DNA of 64,000 bases from Hydra vulgaris. Its lineage: Eukaryota; Cnidaria; Hydrozoa; Anthoathecata; Hydridae. Below the pieces are notes generated by a model. That model worked only from the letters and a program-made list of their open reading frames with translations, was not told the DNA's origin and did not search any database. A program made the translations under genes and the position numbers. The DNA lies in assembly GCF_038396675.1 (NCBI RefSeq), contig NC_088921.1:19916501-19980500 (forward strand), read 5' to 3'. Below, in pieces: positions 22,326 to 33,861 of the stretch. Position 1 is the first letter of the stretch, and each line of letters starts with the position of its first letter.

Positions 22326-24166
22326 ACATAAAATAGGGTATTTTTTTAATGAAAAGAAAATAGGTAACAGATGATTTCAGAATAATGAACATCTTCAAAA
22401 AATATTCTAATTTGTTGATTTTTGACTCTGATCACTTGATGAAAGTAAATCAGTAATTTGTGGCCGGATAGGGGAACTTAATACCAGCTGTAATGTTTGA
22501 TAAACAACAAATCAGTGTTCTAGCAAAAACCACTGAAGTGGTTTATTCTGTCTAAAATCAGTTTTCTTGTTGAAAGACAACGTAAATGGTATTAAAGATC
22601 TTTTTAAGCAGTTCTTTTTCCAACCCCTCAGCAACAATCGCGTATCCTACAATAAAAAACGTTCAAAAATAAGCTGTTGTTAAACTTTCTGGGTGTATTT
22701 TTCTTTTTTAATGCCCGAAAAGAATGAACCTAAAAAATCTACAACCAGACCTTGTTTCTTCATTAGAATTTTCTGAACTTTCTCTTTCTCATCTTTTACA
22801 TGTTTCTCTAACCTTCTATATCTCTAGGTCTTTTGTGTTACTGATGTGTATAAGGTGCTCCACAAATTGAATCCTGTTATAAAAGAAATAAGGCCCAAGG
22901 TCAAAATTTGTTTCAATTCAGGCTCATGCTCTTCAATTTTACTCCGTTTGTTCATTTATGATTGCTTGTATCCACAAATGGAGCAGCATTTATTGAAATT
23001 GTTATGTCTTCTGGATGTTGTAATAACCATCAATCAAAATAAGGTTTAATTTATGATTTACAAAGTGTTGATCATTGCTAGAGGTAAATTAACACTCTTG
23101 GAAAACTCTGGCTACTTCATTAACACTTACCAAGTCTTTTTGACAAACTCGGACAAAAGTATTTCGTATGAGTAACATTTGGGCTTAAAATTGCTCCTTT
23201 TTTTTACATGACCAGATTCTAGCCTTCTTAAACGAAGACAGGAGCTTGCAGCATTTTCTTACATAACAAAGTTACGATGCAAGTTTAAAAAGGATTAGAA
23301 ACATTAGATTTTTTCAATTTTTGCGGTAATTAAGGGTGGTTCTTGGTCCGTGGTTGTCTACACCTATATACAAAAGTTACATTTCAAACTTAAAAGTAGT
23401 ATTACTTTTTTGTTTTTACTCTGAAATAAGTTTTTGAGCATTCATATCTGTGATTCAATACTCTTGACGTAAATATAAAAAAGTTAATTTTAATAGACAT
23501 CAAAGATACTGTCAACCAGGCTTATGGAGTCGAAGGTTTTGTAACTGTTAGAAAAATATTAAAAAAAAATAGAAATTCAATAAATAGTTCATTCAACAAG
23601 TTAGTTAAACAAGGTATGAATAAAATTTGTCTACAGTAAAATAAAGATACATTCTATTCCTTTAAAAATTACGAGAGTCGTGAGCCGTTCAACTTTTGCG
23701 GCTCCAGCTCCAGCTCCGGCTCGGTTCCACAAGCCTGCTGTCAACAACTTTTTAACTGAAAAGAAACTTTTTTTTATTTTCTAGAACTATAAAAAGGAAA
23801 AGAATTCTCAGTTTTTGATATAGCTTTGTTTTTTCCGAATGTCTGCAGTAATATATGGACGAGAATTATTAACCGTTAGATTATGCGCAATTCTGGAAAA
23901 AAAAAATTCTTTCGGAATAATATTGAGATCCAGAATTTTTTTACATTTATAACCGTCAATGTTTATTTTGCAAACGCTAGTTAAGAAATTTAGCCTTTCG
24001 CAGTTGAGTTACGAAATAAAACTATTTCGCTACGTATGAAAGTAGCGCTTACGGAGGTCGTACTTGCAAAACAAAACTTCTTTCGAAATGAAACTGTTTC
24101 ACACCGCAACTTGAGAAACAGTTTTTAACGGAAAAAAACGGAAAGAAATGCTAAATAGTAAATAAA
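22326..24166. other. Sequence without a recognised gene
   Basis: A 67-residue ORF at 22846-23049 starts MYKVLHKLNPVIKEIRPKVK; I do not recognise it. Around 23690-23750 the sequence is locally GC-rich (ctccagctccagctccgg). No element ends, RNA genes or splice structures are apparent. Confidence 0.4.
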
Positions 24167-24436
24167 TGAAGAGTACACGAGAAAAAACGGCATATTCATA
24201 TTTATAAAGTATATATTAATCATTTATAAAAATTTTCATATAAAGCATAGAAGTAAATTAGAAAAATAATTTCTTAATTAATTTATCTGAAGTTTACATT
24301 TTTAATAAAATATTTGTAACTTTTATTTAAAAATTTTTTTTCCTAACTTTATACAAAGGCTATTATAAATGATTCATAAATACTTTTTAAAAACTTTATA
24401 AATGCGACTATGCCGTTTTTTCCCGTGTACTCTTCA
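24167..24436. mobile_element. 270-bp MITE
   Basis: The left end tgaagagtacacgagaaaaa continues as acggcata, and the right end is its complement (tatgccgttttttcccgtgt, then actcttca). The inverted repeats of about 30-40 bp enclose AT-rich filler with no ORF. A target duplication is not clear, so the superfamily is unassigned. Confidence 0.65.
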
Positions 24437-24959
24437 TATTTAATTATGCTTTATGAACGAAATACGTATAGTTAACTTAGTAACTAAAATACTATTTATT
24501 ATATAATATTAATAAGTTTCAGTGGTAAAATTTTATAAATAAACGTAGACTTTCATGAAATATACTTTTTTAAATGTGTTTTTTAAATGTTAAATGATTT
24601 TATTACCTTAATATTAACAAGTAATTTAAAAAATTTAGAAAACAACCTAATCAAAGATTTTTTTTTTTAATGTTTTCCTTTATGAAAAAAAACAAAGTTA
24701 GAGTGTGAAGTTAGAAAGGGTACGTGACAAATTGCAAGATTCAGTAAGTATTGACAACAACGAAACAACCCGTGAAATTAAATTAAACTTTGTAATAGAA
24801 CCAAGTATTTTACTAGATTTTTGTGTATGAGAACGTAAATAGTAAATCTATATTTCTGCTAATTCAAGAGCAATAAGCAACCGAAAGTTGGTAATTGATA
24901 CAATAAAATATATATATAAACTCTGGCGTTTGGACAGTGGGCGAAGGAAGCGTTGCCCT

Positions 24960-26112
24960 TCCCCCTCCCCCAACTTTTTCTGTTTAAACTTTAACTACTT
25001 TAGATCTATGCTTTCTCAGCCGTCATTTATTTTGTTTTTTAACATTTAATGTATAACTTTTGTTTTACTTTGTATGATTTTTTAAAATCCTTAGTAATCC
25101 AAGGTGAATTTAAGTTTTGTGGACTTAAAGTCTTTTCACAAATCGGAAAGTTAATTATTGTTAAATAAATAAATAATTATTCTTTAAATTGTTCTACATC
25201 AGCGTGATCAAACATACGTTTTTTAATTTTTTTGTGCTAAATTTTTATTTTAGAGCTTGATCGAATAGCTAAAAAATTGGAAAAAGGTCAGATATATCTG
25301 TTTTTAGAATTCCTTTTTGAATATCATTGTTAACGATATCTGCTGTGATATGTCATCTAGCAGAGTCGCTGAGTTTACTGTAACTCCAGTCGGGCGGTTA
25401 ATCAAGGGTACTGCTGAGTATTTTTTTTTTGTCATAGAAATTTTTAATTTTAAATTCGTTGTTGCAGAGAAAACAGTTTATATTAAAATCTCCGACAAGA
25501 AAATTTTTTTTTTCTTTTATTTCTTTCTTTTAAAATAATTTTATTGAAAAAAATGGTCAAGTTTTCACTTAACCCGTCAGATGGTCGATAACAACAGCTT
25601 CATAAAATAATTCTTGCATGGTTGTTTAAATTTCAATAGTTAAAATTTCTTTATCACCATCAGAAGCAATTAAATCATTCTTTAGGCATGTACTATATTT
25701 TCATTTAAAAGCTAAGAACTCCACCACCACGTTTATTATTTTGCCATTCTAAAGAGATTTACTAAAAATGAGAAAGTTGAAAATTTGTGTTATCAAAACT
25801 TTTCGAATTAATCCAATTTTCAGTTAAACAAGTTATATAAAGGTTTTATTTTCTTTAATAATATTGAAAAAATTTTCAAAATTACGACTTAGTTTTCTTA
25901 TATTAATGCAGAGTATTATTATCTAATCGTAGTTTTTATCATTAGTTTTCTTAAATAAAAAAAAACTCTTCTATTTAGCTAGGATAATAATACGTGGAAT
26001 CAGTAAATAAATCATGATAATTTATGTCTGGGTCAATATTTTCACCCGATGAGAAATAATTAGTTTCTGAAACGTTGAAGTTTAATGATTCAAAATCATT
26101 TATTTCCGACAT
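24960..26112 (-). pseudogene. LINE endonuclease region (CR1/jockey type), broken
   Basis: It starts MSEINDFESLNFNVSETNYF at 26112 and stays open for 45 codons. The apurinic-type endonuclease then follows in shifting frames: CINIRKLSRNFENFF, a DGDKEILTIEI stretch, VGDFNINC-like text near 25480, RPTGVTVNSATLLDDI near 25370, and the family end-motif KTDISDHFPIF near 25280. It continues into the linker NSPWITKDFKKSYKVKQKLY (about 25080) and stops near 24960. The RT domain is missing, so this copy is truncated at its 3' side, which is unusual for LINE insertion and suggests later deletion. Confidence 0.72.
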
Positions 26113-26166
26113 TTTAATTAGCGTAAAATTACAAAAGCTTTTTTTAATACTTTACTTAGAAATTAC

Positions 26167-26300
26167 TTGTTTTTAAAAGTTACGTTCTAAATGTATTTTA
26201 AATGTCTTTTAAACGCCTTCTAAGCATTCTTACGTAAAGAACGTTTAAAAGACGTTTAAAAAACGTTAAAAGACATTTAGAACGTAACTTTTAAAAACAA
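26167..26300. repeat. 134-bp palindrome rich in ACGTTTAAAAGACGTT words
   Basis: The outer arms ttgtttttaaaagttacgtt and complement are near perfect. The interior has repeated acgtttaaaagacg-like words on both arms. It resembles the interior of the cccagtgggca foldback family (30860, 32989, 42409) but lacks those exact ends. Confidence 0.65.
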
Positions 26301-26831
26301 ATACCCGTAGGGTAGTCTTTTTTTGAGCTTGAATAGTTTCCTTTGCAAAGTCTTTGTTATTTTTTGTGTCAGCATGAAAAAGAAAAAATTTCAATAACAT
26401 TACCGTTGTCATGCGTTTTTTCTGGTTATCTGAAAACAGTTAGGAAAATTATTCCTAAGAGTATTTACGCAACTATTTTTGCTCCAAATCTTTCTATGTG
26501 TTTTATTTTTATGTTTAAGATAGCCAAACTTCCTTCATATATAAAGAAAAGATAGGCAATCATTTATTTTGGCGCTTTACTTCAGTTAGTGTTAGCTCAG
26601 CATATTTTTTTAGTGACGTCAACAATTAGATGGGCCGTTGAACACTGTGTGGTGTACCCTAGGCATTTTTATTGACCTTTCTAAAGCTTTTGGTACCGTA
26701 AATCATAGTATTTTGCTTCATAAACTTAAATACTACGGCATAAAAAATAATCTGTTAAAAATGGTATCAAAATGTTTCTAAAAAAAAGCGAAAGCAATAC
26801 GGATAATAATGGATGCTGTAATGAAATGACT

Positions 26832-27084
26832 GAAATAACATGTGGTGTTCCACAGAAATAACATGTGGTGTTCCACAGAAATAGCATGTGGTGTTCCACA
26901 GAAATAACATGTGGTGTTCCACAGAAATAACATGTGGTGTTCCACAGAAATAACATGTGGTGTTCCACAGAAATAACATGTGGTGTTCCACAGAAATAAC
27001 ATGTGGTGTTCCACAGAAATAACATGTGGTGTTCCACAGAAACAACATGTGGTGTTCCACAGAAATATCATGTGGTGTTCCACA
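26832..27084 (+). repeat. 23-bp minisatellite, 11 copies, grown from the RT GVPQ motif
   Basis: The unit is gaaataacatgtggtgttcc plus aca. One unit in frame reads EITCGVPQ, the conserved RT motif that normally continues GSIL. The array ends with ccacagggatct, which is that continuation, so the array is a local amplification inside the RT gene. The copies differ by only a few bases (for example atagc, aacaac, atatc variants). Because 23 is not a multiple of three, the frame breaks after one unit. Minus-strand ORFs here (MEHHMLFLWNTT repeats) are artefacts. Confidence 0.93.
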
Positions 27085-27129
27085 GGGATCTATTTAGAAC
27101 TCCTTTTAATTTAAATCTATATAAATGAA

Positions 27130-27227
27130 CTTAACAACAACACCTGGTGACCTTATGACCTTAACAACAACACCTGGTGACCTTATGACCTTAACAACAA
27201 CACCTGGTGACCTTATGACCTTAACAA
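27130..27227 (+). repeat. 30-bp minisatellite, about 3.3 copies, within the same RT relic
   Basis: The unit starts cttaacaacaacacctggtg and ends accttatgac. It sits between the YINDL-like and FADDTN-like parts of the RT, where functional relatives have a short variable linker. The copies are nearly identical, so amplification is recent relative to the decay of the gene. Confidence 0.92.
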
Positions 27228-28289
27228 GGCATCGGAACTATATTTATCGATAATACAAATTTATTCTTATCAAATGCTAACATTGATGAACTTTTTATCA
27301 ATGTAAACAAAGAATTTTAACACAAATCAAACCGGAACTTGAGCCCATATTAAACCAGGCAATAAATTAACTATGAACGTTAACAAAAGTACATTCTGTT
27401 TTATTTCTAATCAAAAAAACCTCTAATGCCAAATATCTCACCTAAATTATATATAGAATAAGTTGAAATAAAAAAGAATCGTTCACAAAGTTGTATAGAA
27501 AGGAATTTATTCAGATAAAAATGTTACATGGAAACCACATACTAATTACATGAACTCTAAAATTGCTAAAAGTATAAGGAAAAAACCTTATGCAAATTTA
27601 CTACTCATTTATACATAGCTATATTAACTATGCATATTTTGCTTGGGGAAGTACTAGCAAAAGTAAATTGCTAAATATATTTCCAAAATCGTTTTGTGCA
27701 TACAGAAATTTTATTTAAAGACATGATATTTTATAACATGAACTAAACATTTATAAAGTTCTTTGTTTTATCTTTCGATGTCAGAATTATCAAGGATTAC
27801 TTATTTTCAAAATATTTTTCACATTAAAAACAAATAATAAATATACCCTGCGTAATGATAACATTTTAAATGAAACATTTTGCTGAACAAATTTTACTTA
27901 GTTGTGTATTGCTCATCGTGGACCTTATTTGTGGAATAAAATAGTTTGGCCTAACTTTGATTTGTCAGTATCATTAAGGAGGTTATAAGGTGAAAATAAA
28001 GCAATTTATTTAAAAACAATTTTAGTTTGTCAGATAACTCTGTGTGAATTTAACATGCCTTCCAAACATATTCAACATGATATGGGTTTAATAAAAAATA
28101 ATGTAAAAAATATTTTGTTGATAAAACGGGTGGGAATAGAATAGAAATTGGGTTGGGGTGGGGATATTTAGCTGTTACAACATAAGTTACAACATTTATC
28201 CATATGAAGATTTTTTTCACTTTGATAACTTTACTGAAGCTTTACATAAATAGCCAACTGAGTCGTTAACTGTAATTGAATCCAAAATG

Positions 28290-29766
28290 TCCTTCTCGGT
28301 CGACATGAACATAAATATCTCAAGCTTGTCGCTACATAGTTAGAAACAACTTTTAATTTCTCAAATGCCCGTTCACAGCTCACTTGTGAGAATGAAAGTG
28401 TTAATAGGTAGAAGCAGAACCTCTATTGTCTCTTGCTCAATCACTGACGTATCTTGACTACCATCTATTTGAACACTGAATTTCTGACCATCAATTTTCT
28501 TGACTATTTAATTTCTCATCAAGTTTGAAATAGTAGCTATAATGTTGTTAACTGTGATCCTTAATAACATTGCGACCAAACCGTCACTTCCACGTGAGCT
28601 TCCTTTTCCTTTGCGTTTCAAAAATTCTTTCCTCTTTTGACTTGCTTGAATTACTTTTTTTGCATGGTTGTTAAGTGGAACATCGAACTCTGACATTGGC
28701 AATATTAGTTCCAAAATTTCCTTTGATCAAAAGATTTATCGTGCAATCTTTAAAGAGACTTACTCCAATTACCACTGTACGAAAAAGCTTGCCTCCAATA
28801 AAAATTACTGCTGCAAAACTTTGGTTGAATACTTCAATATTTTCCAATACTTGCGCGATTTTCTACTAGATAAGATTATTACTAGAATATTTTTTAAAAA
28901 ATGCTACAAATGCATTAAAAATGCATTACAGTTAAGTATTACGACTTTATCATTTTCAACTCTTGCGGTTATTTTACGACTTTAGACATCTTTTACAGTA
29001 TAATCTCTTTTTAGATTATACTGTAAATTCTTTACATCTATATGGTTGGCTGAATCATGTTATCATTTACTAATGCTGTTCTGAAAGTGCACACTATAAC
29101 AACTTCCTGAAAGTGCAGGCTGTGCACTTTTAGGAAGCGGCTTATAGATTAATTTAATTGCCTCGGTACACTTTGGTTTATGTTAGAGACTACCGGAGTT
29201 AGCATCATCAAGAAGTAGATGATGCTAACTCCAGTAGTTTTTAAGATAAACCTTGATGAACCGACATCCTATATAAACATAAAGAGTGCGCGAGAACTTG
29301 TTTCAGTATACTGCAACAAGTTCTCGCGCAACCCGCAGCAGTCGCAACCTGCGCAAACCGCGCAGCCTGTTATAGTATTTATGATCAATTTAACTTATAG
29401 TAGCAGCTGATTGTATATGTTGTTAAAGACTGGAGGATATTGTATTTAACACAGTACTTGCTTCACTGATTACGTTAGGCGTTATATTTGATGAACAAGC
29501 ATTTTCCTCAATTAAAACAGGGTTTGGGGTGAGAACAGTTGCTTTTTCAACACTGTTATTAATATGTTTATTAAGCAGTCATTTACGTTGTTTAGAATCA
29601 CGGCCTAATCGAAGCAAATCACGCACTTTTTTTTTTGTCTTCCTTGAGCACCGCTAGACTTTCTCTTAGCCTCAGATGATGATGTGTCAGATTTTGTAGC
29701 AGTCGTCTTCTGTTCATTAGACACTGACGAATTCGCTTGCTGGGAAGTTCCTGACGAAATTACCAT
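28290..29766 (-). pseudogene. hAT/ZMYM1-like relic, internally deleted and invaded by hairpins
   Basis: The N-terminus is at 29766 (MVISSGTSQQANSSVSNEQK) and leads to a basic SGAQGRQKKK motif typical of this family's start. After a non-coding stretch with several hairpins, 28714-28508 reads GNFLELI-like LELILPMSEFDVPLNNHAKK, then KFSVQIDGSQDTSVIEQ (28490-28440), which corresponds to the family's FSIQVDSTQD catalytic region. It then jumps straight to SCERAFEKLKVVSNYV (28380-28330), the C-terminal dimerisation motif. Hence most of the RNase-H core is deleted. The zinc-finger block was not found. Confidence 0.65.
28992..29330. repeat. Cluster of four distinct hairpins
   Basis: H1 28992-29027: 15-bp perfect arms, 6-base loop. 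H2 29103-29137: 14 of 15 paired. H3 29173-29255: inner 19 of 20 paired plus a weaker outer stem. H4 29287-29330: 16-bp perfect arms whose loop is itself cagta/tactg, making a 44-base near-palindrome. Their sequences are unrelated to each other. They lie inside the hAT relic where coding sequence should be. Confidence 0.85.
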
Positions 29767-29769
29767 AGC

Positions 29770-30633
29770 AACCTGCATAATGTACTATGCAATCACTAAC
29801 AGTTAGTGGCTAACTTACTAAGTATCGTAAACTTGTAGTAACACGGATAAATTTAACCCTTTAAGGCCTGGTGTGCACATAAACAGACATTTTTAAAATT
29901 ATGATTGCGCTCAATCATGAAAATTTTTTAAGCTAAAATTGAGTTAATACTAATAGAAATCATACTTCATAAAAAACGATGTTAGTGCATGTCGGGAAAT
30001 TTTCCTATTTTAAATACAGCATCAAGATAAGGACTGACAAAAAAGTAAAGTTTTGAGCGAAGTGTTATATACTTTCCCAAAATTTTGTGTAGCAAAAAAT
30101 ATACACATACAAAAATGACTGTATGGATGCTATTTTATGAAGGTTAAAATCAGGTTTTATAAGGTTTTCTAAAGGCTCTGCTACTTTATGCTTTTAAGAA
30201 ATTTAGTTTTGAATAATTTGTACACATTTGTGCACATAAGGAACTTATGCCATGCTAAATTCCTTTAGGCACATAAAGAAGATAAGGCACAATACATTAT
30301 TTTGCACGTATGATCTTAAGATCATACGATATAATTATAACTCGCTAAATTTATGCAAAACAGTTTTTAAATAGGACAATTTAATTTTTCTTCAGTCATT
30401 AAGAACTTTGATATGATATTACTATAAGATTAACTATAAGAAAATAAATTTGTTTAAAGTTTCTTTAATTAGAGCATTAAAAGTTATTAAATTTATAAAT
30501 AATCACAATATTGTAAAATAAAGTGTCGAAGCCGTTTGCTATCAAGTTCGTGATGTACCAGATGCTTTAATTGCATTGTCAGAAATTGAAAGATCATGAA
30601 TTTGTACATAAGGCGGTAATACTAAATAGTTTT
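29770..30633. other. AT-rich sequence, no gene seen
   Basis: No ORF or element ends are recognised between the hAT relic and the tandem duplication. It is low-complexity AT throughout. Confidence 0.4.
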
Positions 30634-30859
30634 GTGGTTACTATACATATGATAATAATATTGTGGCGTGTAGGAAGGCACCAAGTTGGGTGCACCGGAA
30701 ATTTCCCTATTTGGTGGCCCAGTTCGCGCCTGTTGCGTAGTTCGTAAGAATATTCTTTATAGCATGTCAATCATAAGAGATTTAAAATCTTAGAGCTTTC
30801 CAGCCGTTTTTATATCTTTACTATTCTCTAAGTTACAAAAGGAATATGATAACTCATAA

Positions 30860-30965
30860 CCCAGTAGGCAAAAGACGTAAAAAAATGCCTTATAAACATC
30901 TTTCCAACGCTTTGAACTTCTTTTGAACTGATTAAAAAACATTCTTTAGGCAATGTCCCCAATGC
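30860..30965. repeat. cccagtgggca foldback, copy 1 (diverged)
   Basis: It starts cccagtaggcaaaagacg and ends with a decayed complement (ggcaatgtccccaatg). The interior has spaced acgt/aacg words. It corresponds by position to 32989-33106 in the second copy of the duplication. Confidence 0.6.
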
Positions 30966-31430
30966 GAAAGCTGTTAAACAAGCTAATATTTCTTCAGCTT
31001 TATTGCCTATTTTATTAAGGTAGTCACCAATACTTGTCTGTATATTTTTTGTCTTGTCTAAAATAATTCGAAAAATTTATACGTAAAAATAATATTACGC
31101 AAATACGTTAACAACATTTTGGTTATCAAGTAAATTAAAATGCATTAGGATTCAATTAGCAGAAGTAGTCATCGTAAATATGAGTCATTATCATTTGTAT
31201 AATCATTTATTGACTTGTAACTACGGAAAAACTTTTCTAATTAATCTAAAACATTCTTAGCATGAGTTATTAAAATAATTATTAAAACTCTTTCTTAAAT
31301 ATATAAAATTTAAAATTAAATTAAAACATATTAATTTATATCAATGTTATACCTTAGATTTATTATTATTATTTTTTTAATTTTAAAACGCTAACAGGAA
31401 GTCATTGAAGAAAAAGTTTTTTGATTTGAA

Positions 31431-31812
31431 ATGAAAGGGTTTTTGGCAATCTTGTTCTTGTTTTTATTTTTGACAGGTAAATAGATATAACATTAGGTAA
31501 ATAGATATAACTTTATAAATTAAAAATCTCATTGTATTTTGTTTTAATTTTGCATAATTTGGTTTTGCTTCTTAATCATTTAATAATTTTAATTAAAATC
31601 ATATTAAACAACTTTTTTTATTTCACATAGTTGATGGATACTCAGTTAATAAACTTTTCAGACAACGCCGACTTTCATCAATGGACAACGCGCCGGAAGA
31701 TTCAAGTTTTCACGACAAGTTTATTGAACAATATGATGAAACCGTTAATCAAAAAATGAGAGATAAACGTGAAGTAATAATGGATAACTCATCCGGTGAT
31801 GATAACATATGA
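31431..31812 (+). CDS. Small secreted peptide precursor, copy A (two exons)
   Basis: Exon 1, 31431-31476, encodes MKGFLAILFLFLFLT, a signal-peptide core, and ends with a donor ACAG|GTAAAT. Exon 2, 31631-31812, follows an acceptor TTTCACATAG in matching phase. The product is 75 residues. After the signal (cleavage likely near G18) it has a RQRR furin-type site at 26-29, an acidic middle, a DKR site at 60-62 and an acidic tail EVIMDNSSGDDNI. There are no cysteines and no amidation-type GKR/GRR. I know no family with this sequence. A prohormone, an antimicrobial-type precursor or another secreted factor are all possible. Splicing and phase are inferred from sequence, and supported by the equivalent structure in copy B. 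Confidence 0.72.
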
Positions 31813-32988
31813 GGCATTGTTTTTTTAAACTAAAAAACAATTTATAAATAAAACTGCACTCAAATATATGCAATAAATGCAAATAAAAATACAATTAGAC
31901 CTAATATAAAAATATTAGAAACAATGAATAAGGTGTGTTATAAATGTTATATATCATGCAGCGTCTTATTTGTAATAACAAAGCAGTAGCAGTATAGCAT
32001 GGCTACTAGATAGACTATACTGTTTTTAAGTACCCAAGTACCTTGCGGTGTTAAGCCAACCGCGTTTAACGTTAGCGCAGACAAATTGGGTTTTCATTTA
32101 AGCATTTTTATTATACATGTTTAGTTGTACATACTTACATGCAACTCTAAACTTATCTTATATTTTATAATATTATAAATATTTTATAGTTTAAGAAAAA
32201 TATTTATAACTATTCAACTTTACGCTTTGAAGATTATTCTGAAAAAGTCAAAAAGGCGGAGTAAAATGATTTAAAAAAAATTAAAATGTTAATAGTTTAG
32301 GGTAGCGGCTGTTGCGCTAATCAAATAATGTACTTAAACGTATTGGGTTGTCATTGGATAAACTGTTAAAGTTTCTCTTGAAAATATGTTAAATAAATAC
32401 CGTGATTATGAATATCTTGTTCGCAATCACAGTTAGCAATCAAACATCAACTGACTTAAACACTTAACTAATCTTAATGTAATATCACAAATAAATTAAA
32501 ATTGTTTTACAAGTCCACTCTTACGTAAAACTGCAGCAGCTACTAGCAAGCAGGCGTGGCAAAGCTTATTACATTGCTATTTTCAGATTAAAATTGAGCC
32601 GTACTCAAATAAACCCCTATGAATAATGACATATGCATAAGGGTTCCTTTTTTACGATAAAAACAATAAAGTTCAATTAAATTAAATTAAAAAGCGAAAA
32701 TCAGAGTTTCGTTCAGACACAATTTTAGAAGACTTCAGCAATTAAAGAAATTTTTGTAGTTACTATACATATGAAAATAATATTGTGGCGTGGAGGAAAG
32801 CACCACAGATGGTATGGCGCACCGGAAATTTCCCGATTTGGTGGTCCACGTATTTTATTATTGCGTAGTTTGTAAAAAATTTCTTTATAGCATGTCGATC
32901 ATAAGGGATTTAAAATTTTAGAGCTTTCCAGTTATTTTCAATATCTTTACTATTCTCCAAGTTACAAAAGGAATATGATAACTCATAA

Positions 32989-33106
32989 CCCAGTGGGCAA
33001 GGGACGTAAAAAAAACGTCTTTTAAACGTCTTTCGAACGTTTTGAACGTCTTTTAAACTGTTTTGGACGGTTCAAAAGACGTTCTTTAGGCCATATGCCC
33101 ACTGGG
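32989..33106. repeat. cccagtgggca foldback, copy 2
   Basis: 118 bp: it starts cccagtgggcaagggacg and ends with atgcccactggg. The interior is repeated acgtcttttaaacgtctttc-like words on both arms. It is equivalent to 30860-30965 and related to 42409-42497. Confidence 0.8.
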
Positions 33107-33579
33107 AAAGCTGTTAAACAAGCTTATAATTCTTTGACTTTGTTGCCAATTTTATTAAGGTAGTCACCAATACTTGGCTGTATATTTTTTGACTTATCTA
33201 AAGCAATTTGGGTCGAAATATTTATACGTAGAAACAAAAATATGCAAATACGTTAACAACATTTTGGTTATCAAGTAAATTAAATGCATTAAAATTCAAT
33301 TAGTATGCAAACCTGCAAAAATGATGCATAATTTATTGATATAGTAAATATGAGTCATTTTCTAATTTTATTGATTTGTAACTATAGAAAAACTTTTCCA
33401 AAGAATCTAAGACATTCTTAGCATGAATTATTAAAACTCTTTCATAAATGTTTAAAATTTAAAACTAAATTACAATATCTATAATTTATATCAATTTTAT
33501 ACCTTAGATTTATTTTATTTTTATTTTTTATTTTACAACGCTAACAGGAAGTCATTGAAGAAAATTTTTTTGATTTGAA

Positions 33580-33811
33580 ATGAAAGGATTTTTGGCAATC
33601 TTGTTCTTGTTTTTATTTTTGACAGGTAAATAGATATAACATTAGGTAAAACATTAGAAATTAAAAATCACATCGTATATTCAGGGCCGTCCCGAAAGGA
33701 AGGTGGGGGGTATAGGGTGTTCCCCTCCCCCAAAACTGTCATATAAGCATTTGAGTTGGCACATTGAGCAGTTTTTGAACTATAGTTAGCAAAGTGCAAA
33801 CATGGAGGACA

Positions 33812-33861
<50 letters not shown>

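Larger units (their letters stand above)
26600..28010 (+). pseudogene. LINE reverse transcriptase relic carrying two minisatellites
   Basis: Reading order: a [14 protein letters not shown] segment near 26670, then [20 protein letters not shown] (26695-26755), then ITCGVPQ at the start of a 23-bp array, then QGSI at its end (27083-27095). YINDL and ELYLFADDTNLF-like pieces (27115-27270) flank a 30-bp array. C-terminal pieces are INYAYFAWGSTSKSKLLNIF (27625-27685) and IAHRGPYLWNKIV (27910-27950). Order and motifs identify a CR1/jockey-like RT. It has many stops; the 5' endonuclease half is absent. Confidence 0.78.

Noticed and set aside
26726..27083. Three overlapping minus-strand ORFs of about 100 residues with MEHHMLFLWNTT repeats
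   Set aside because: They are translations of the 23-bp array, whose length makes all minus frames open; the array itself derives from plus-strand RT sequence.
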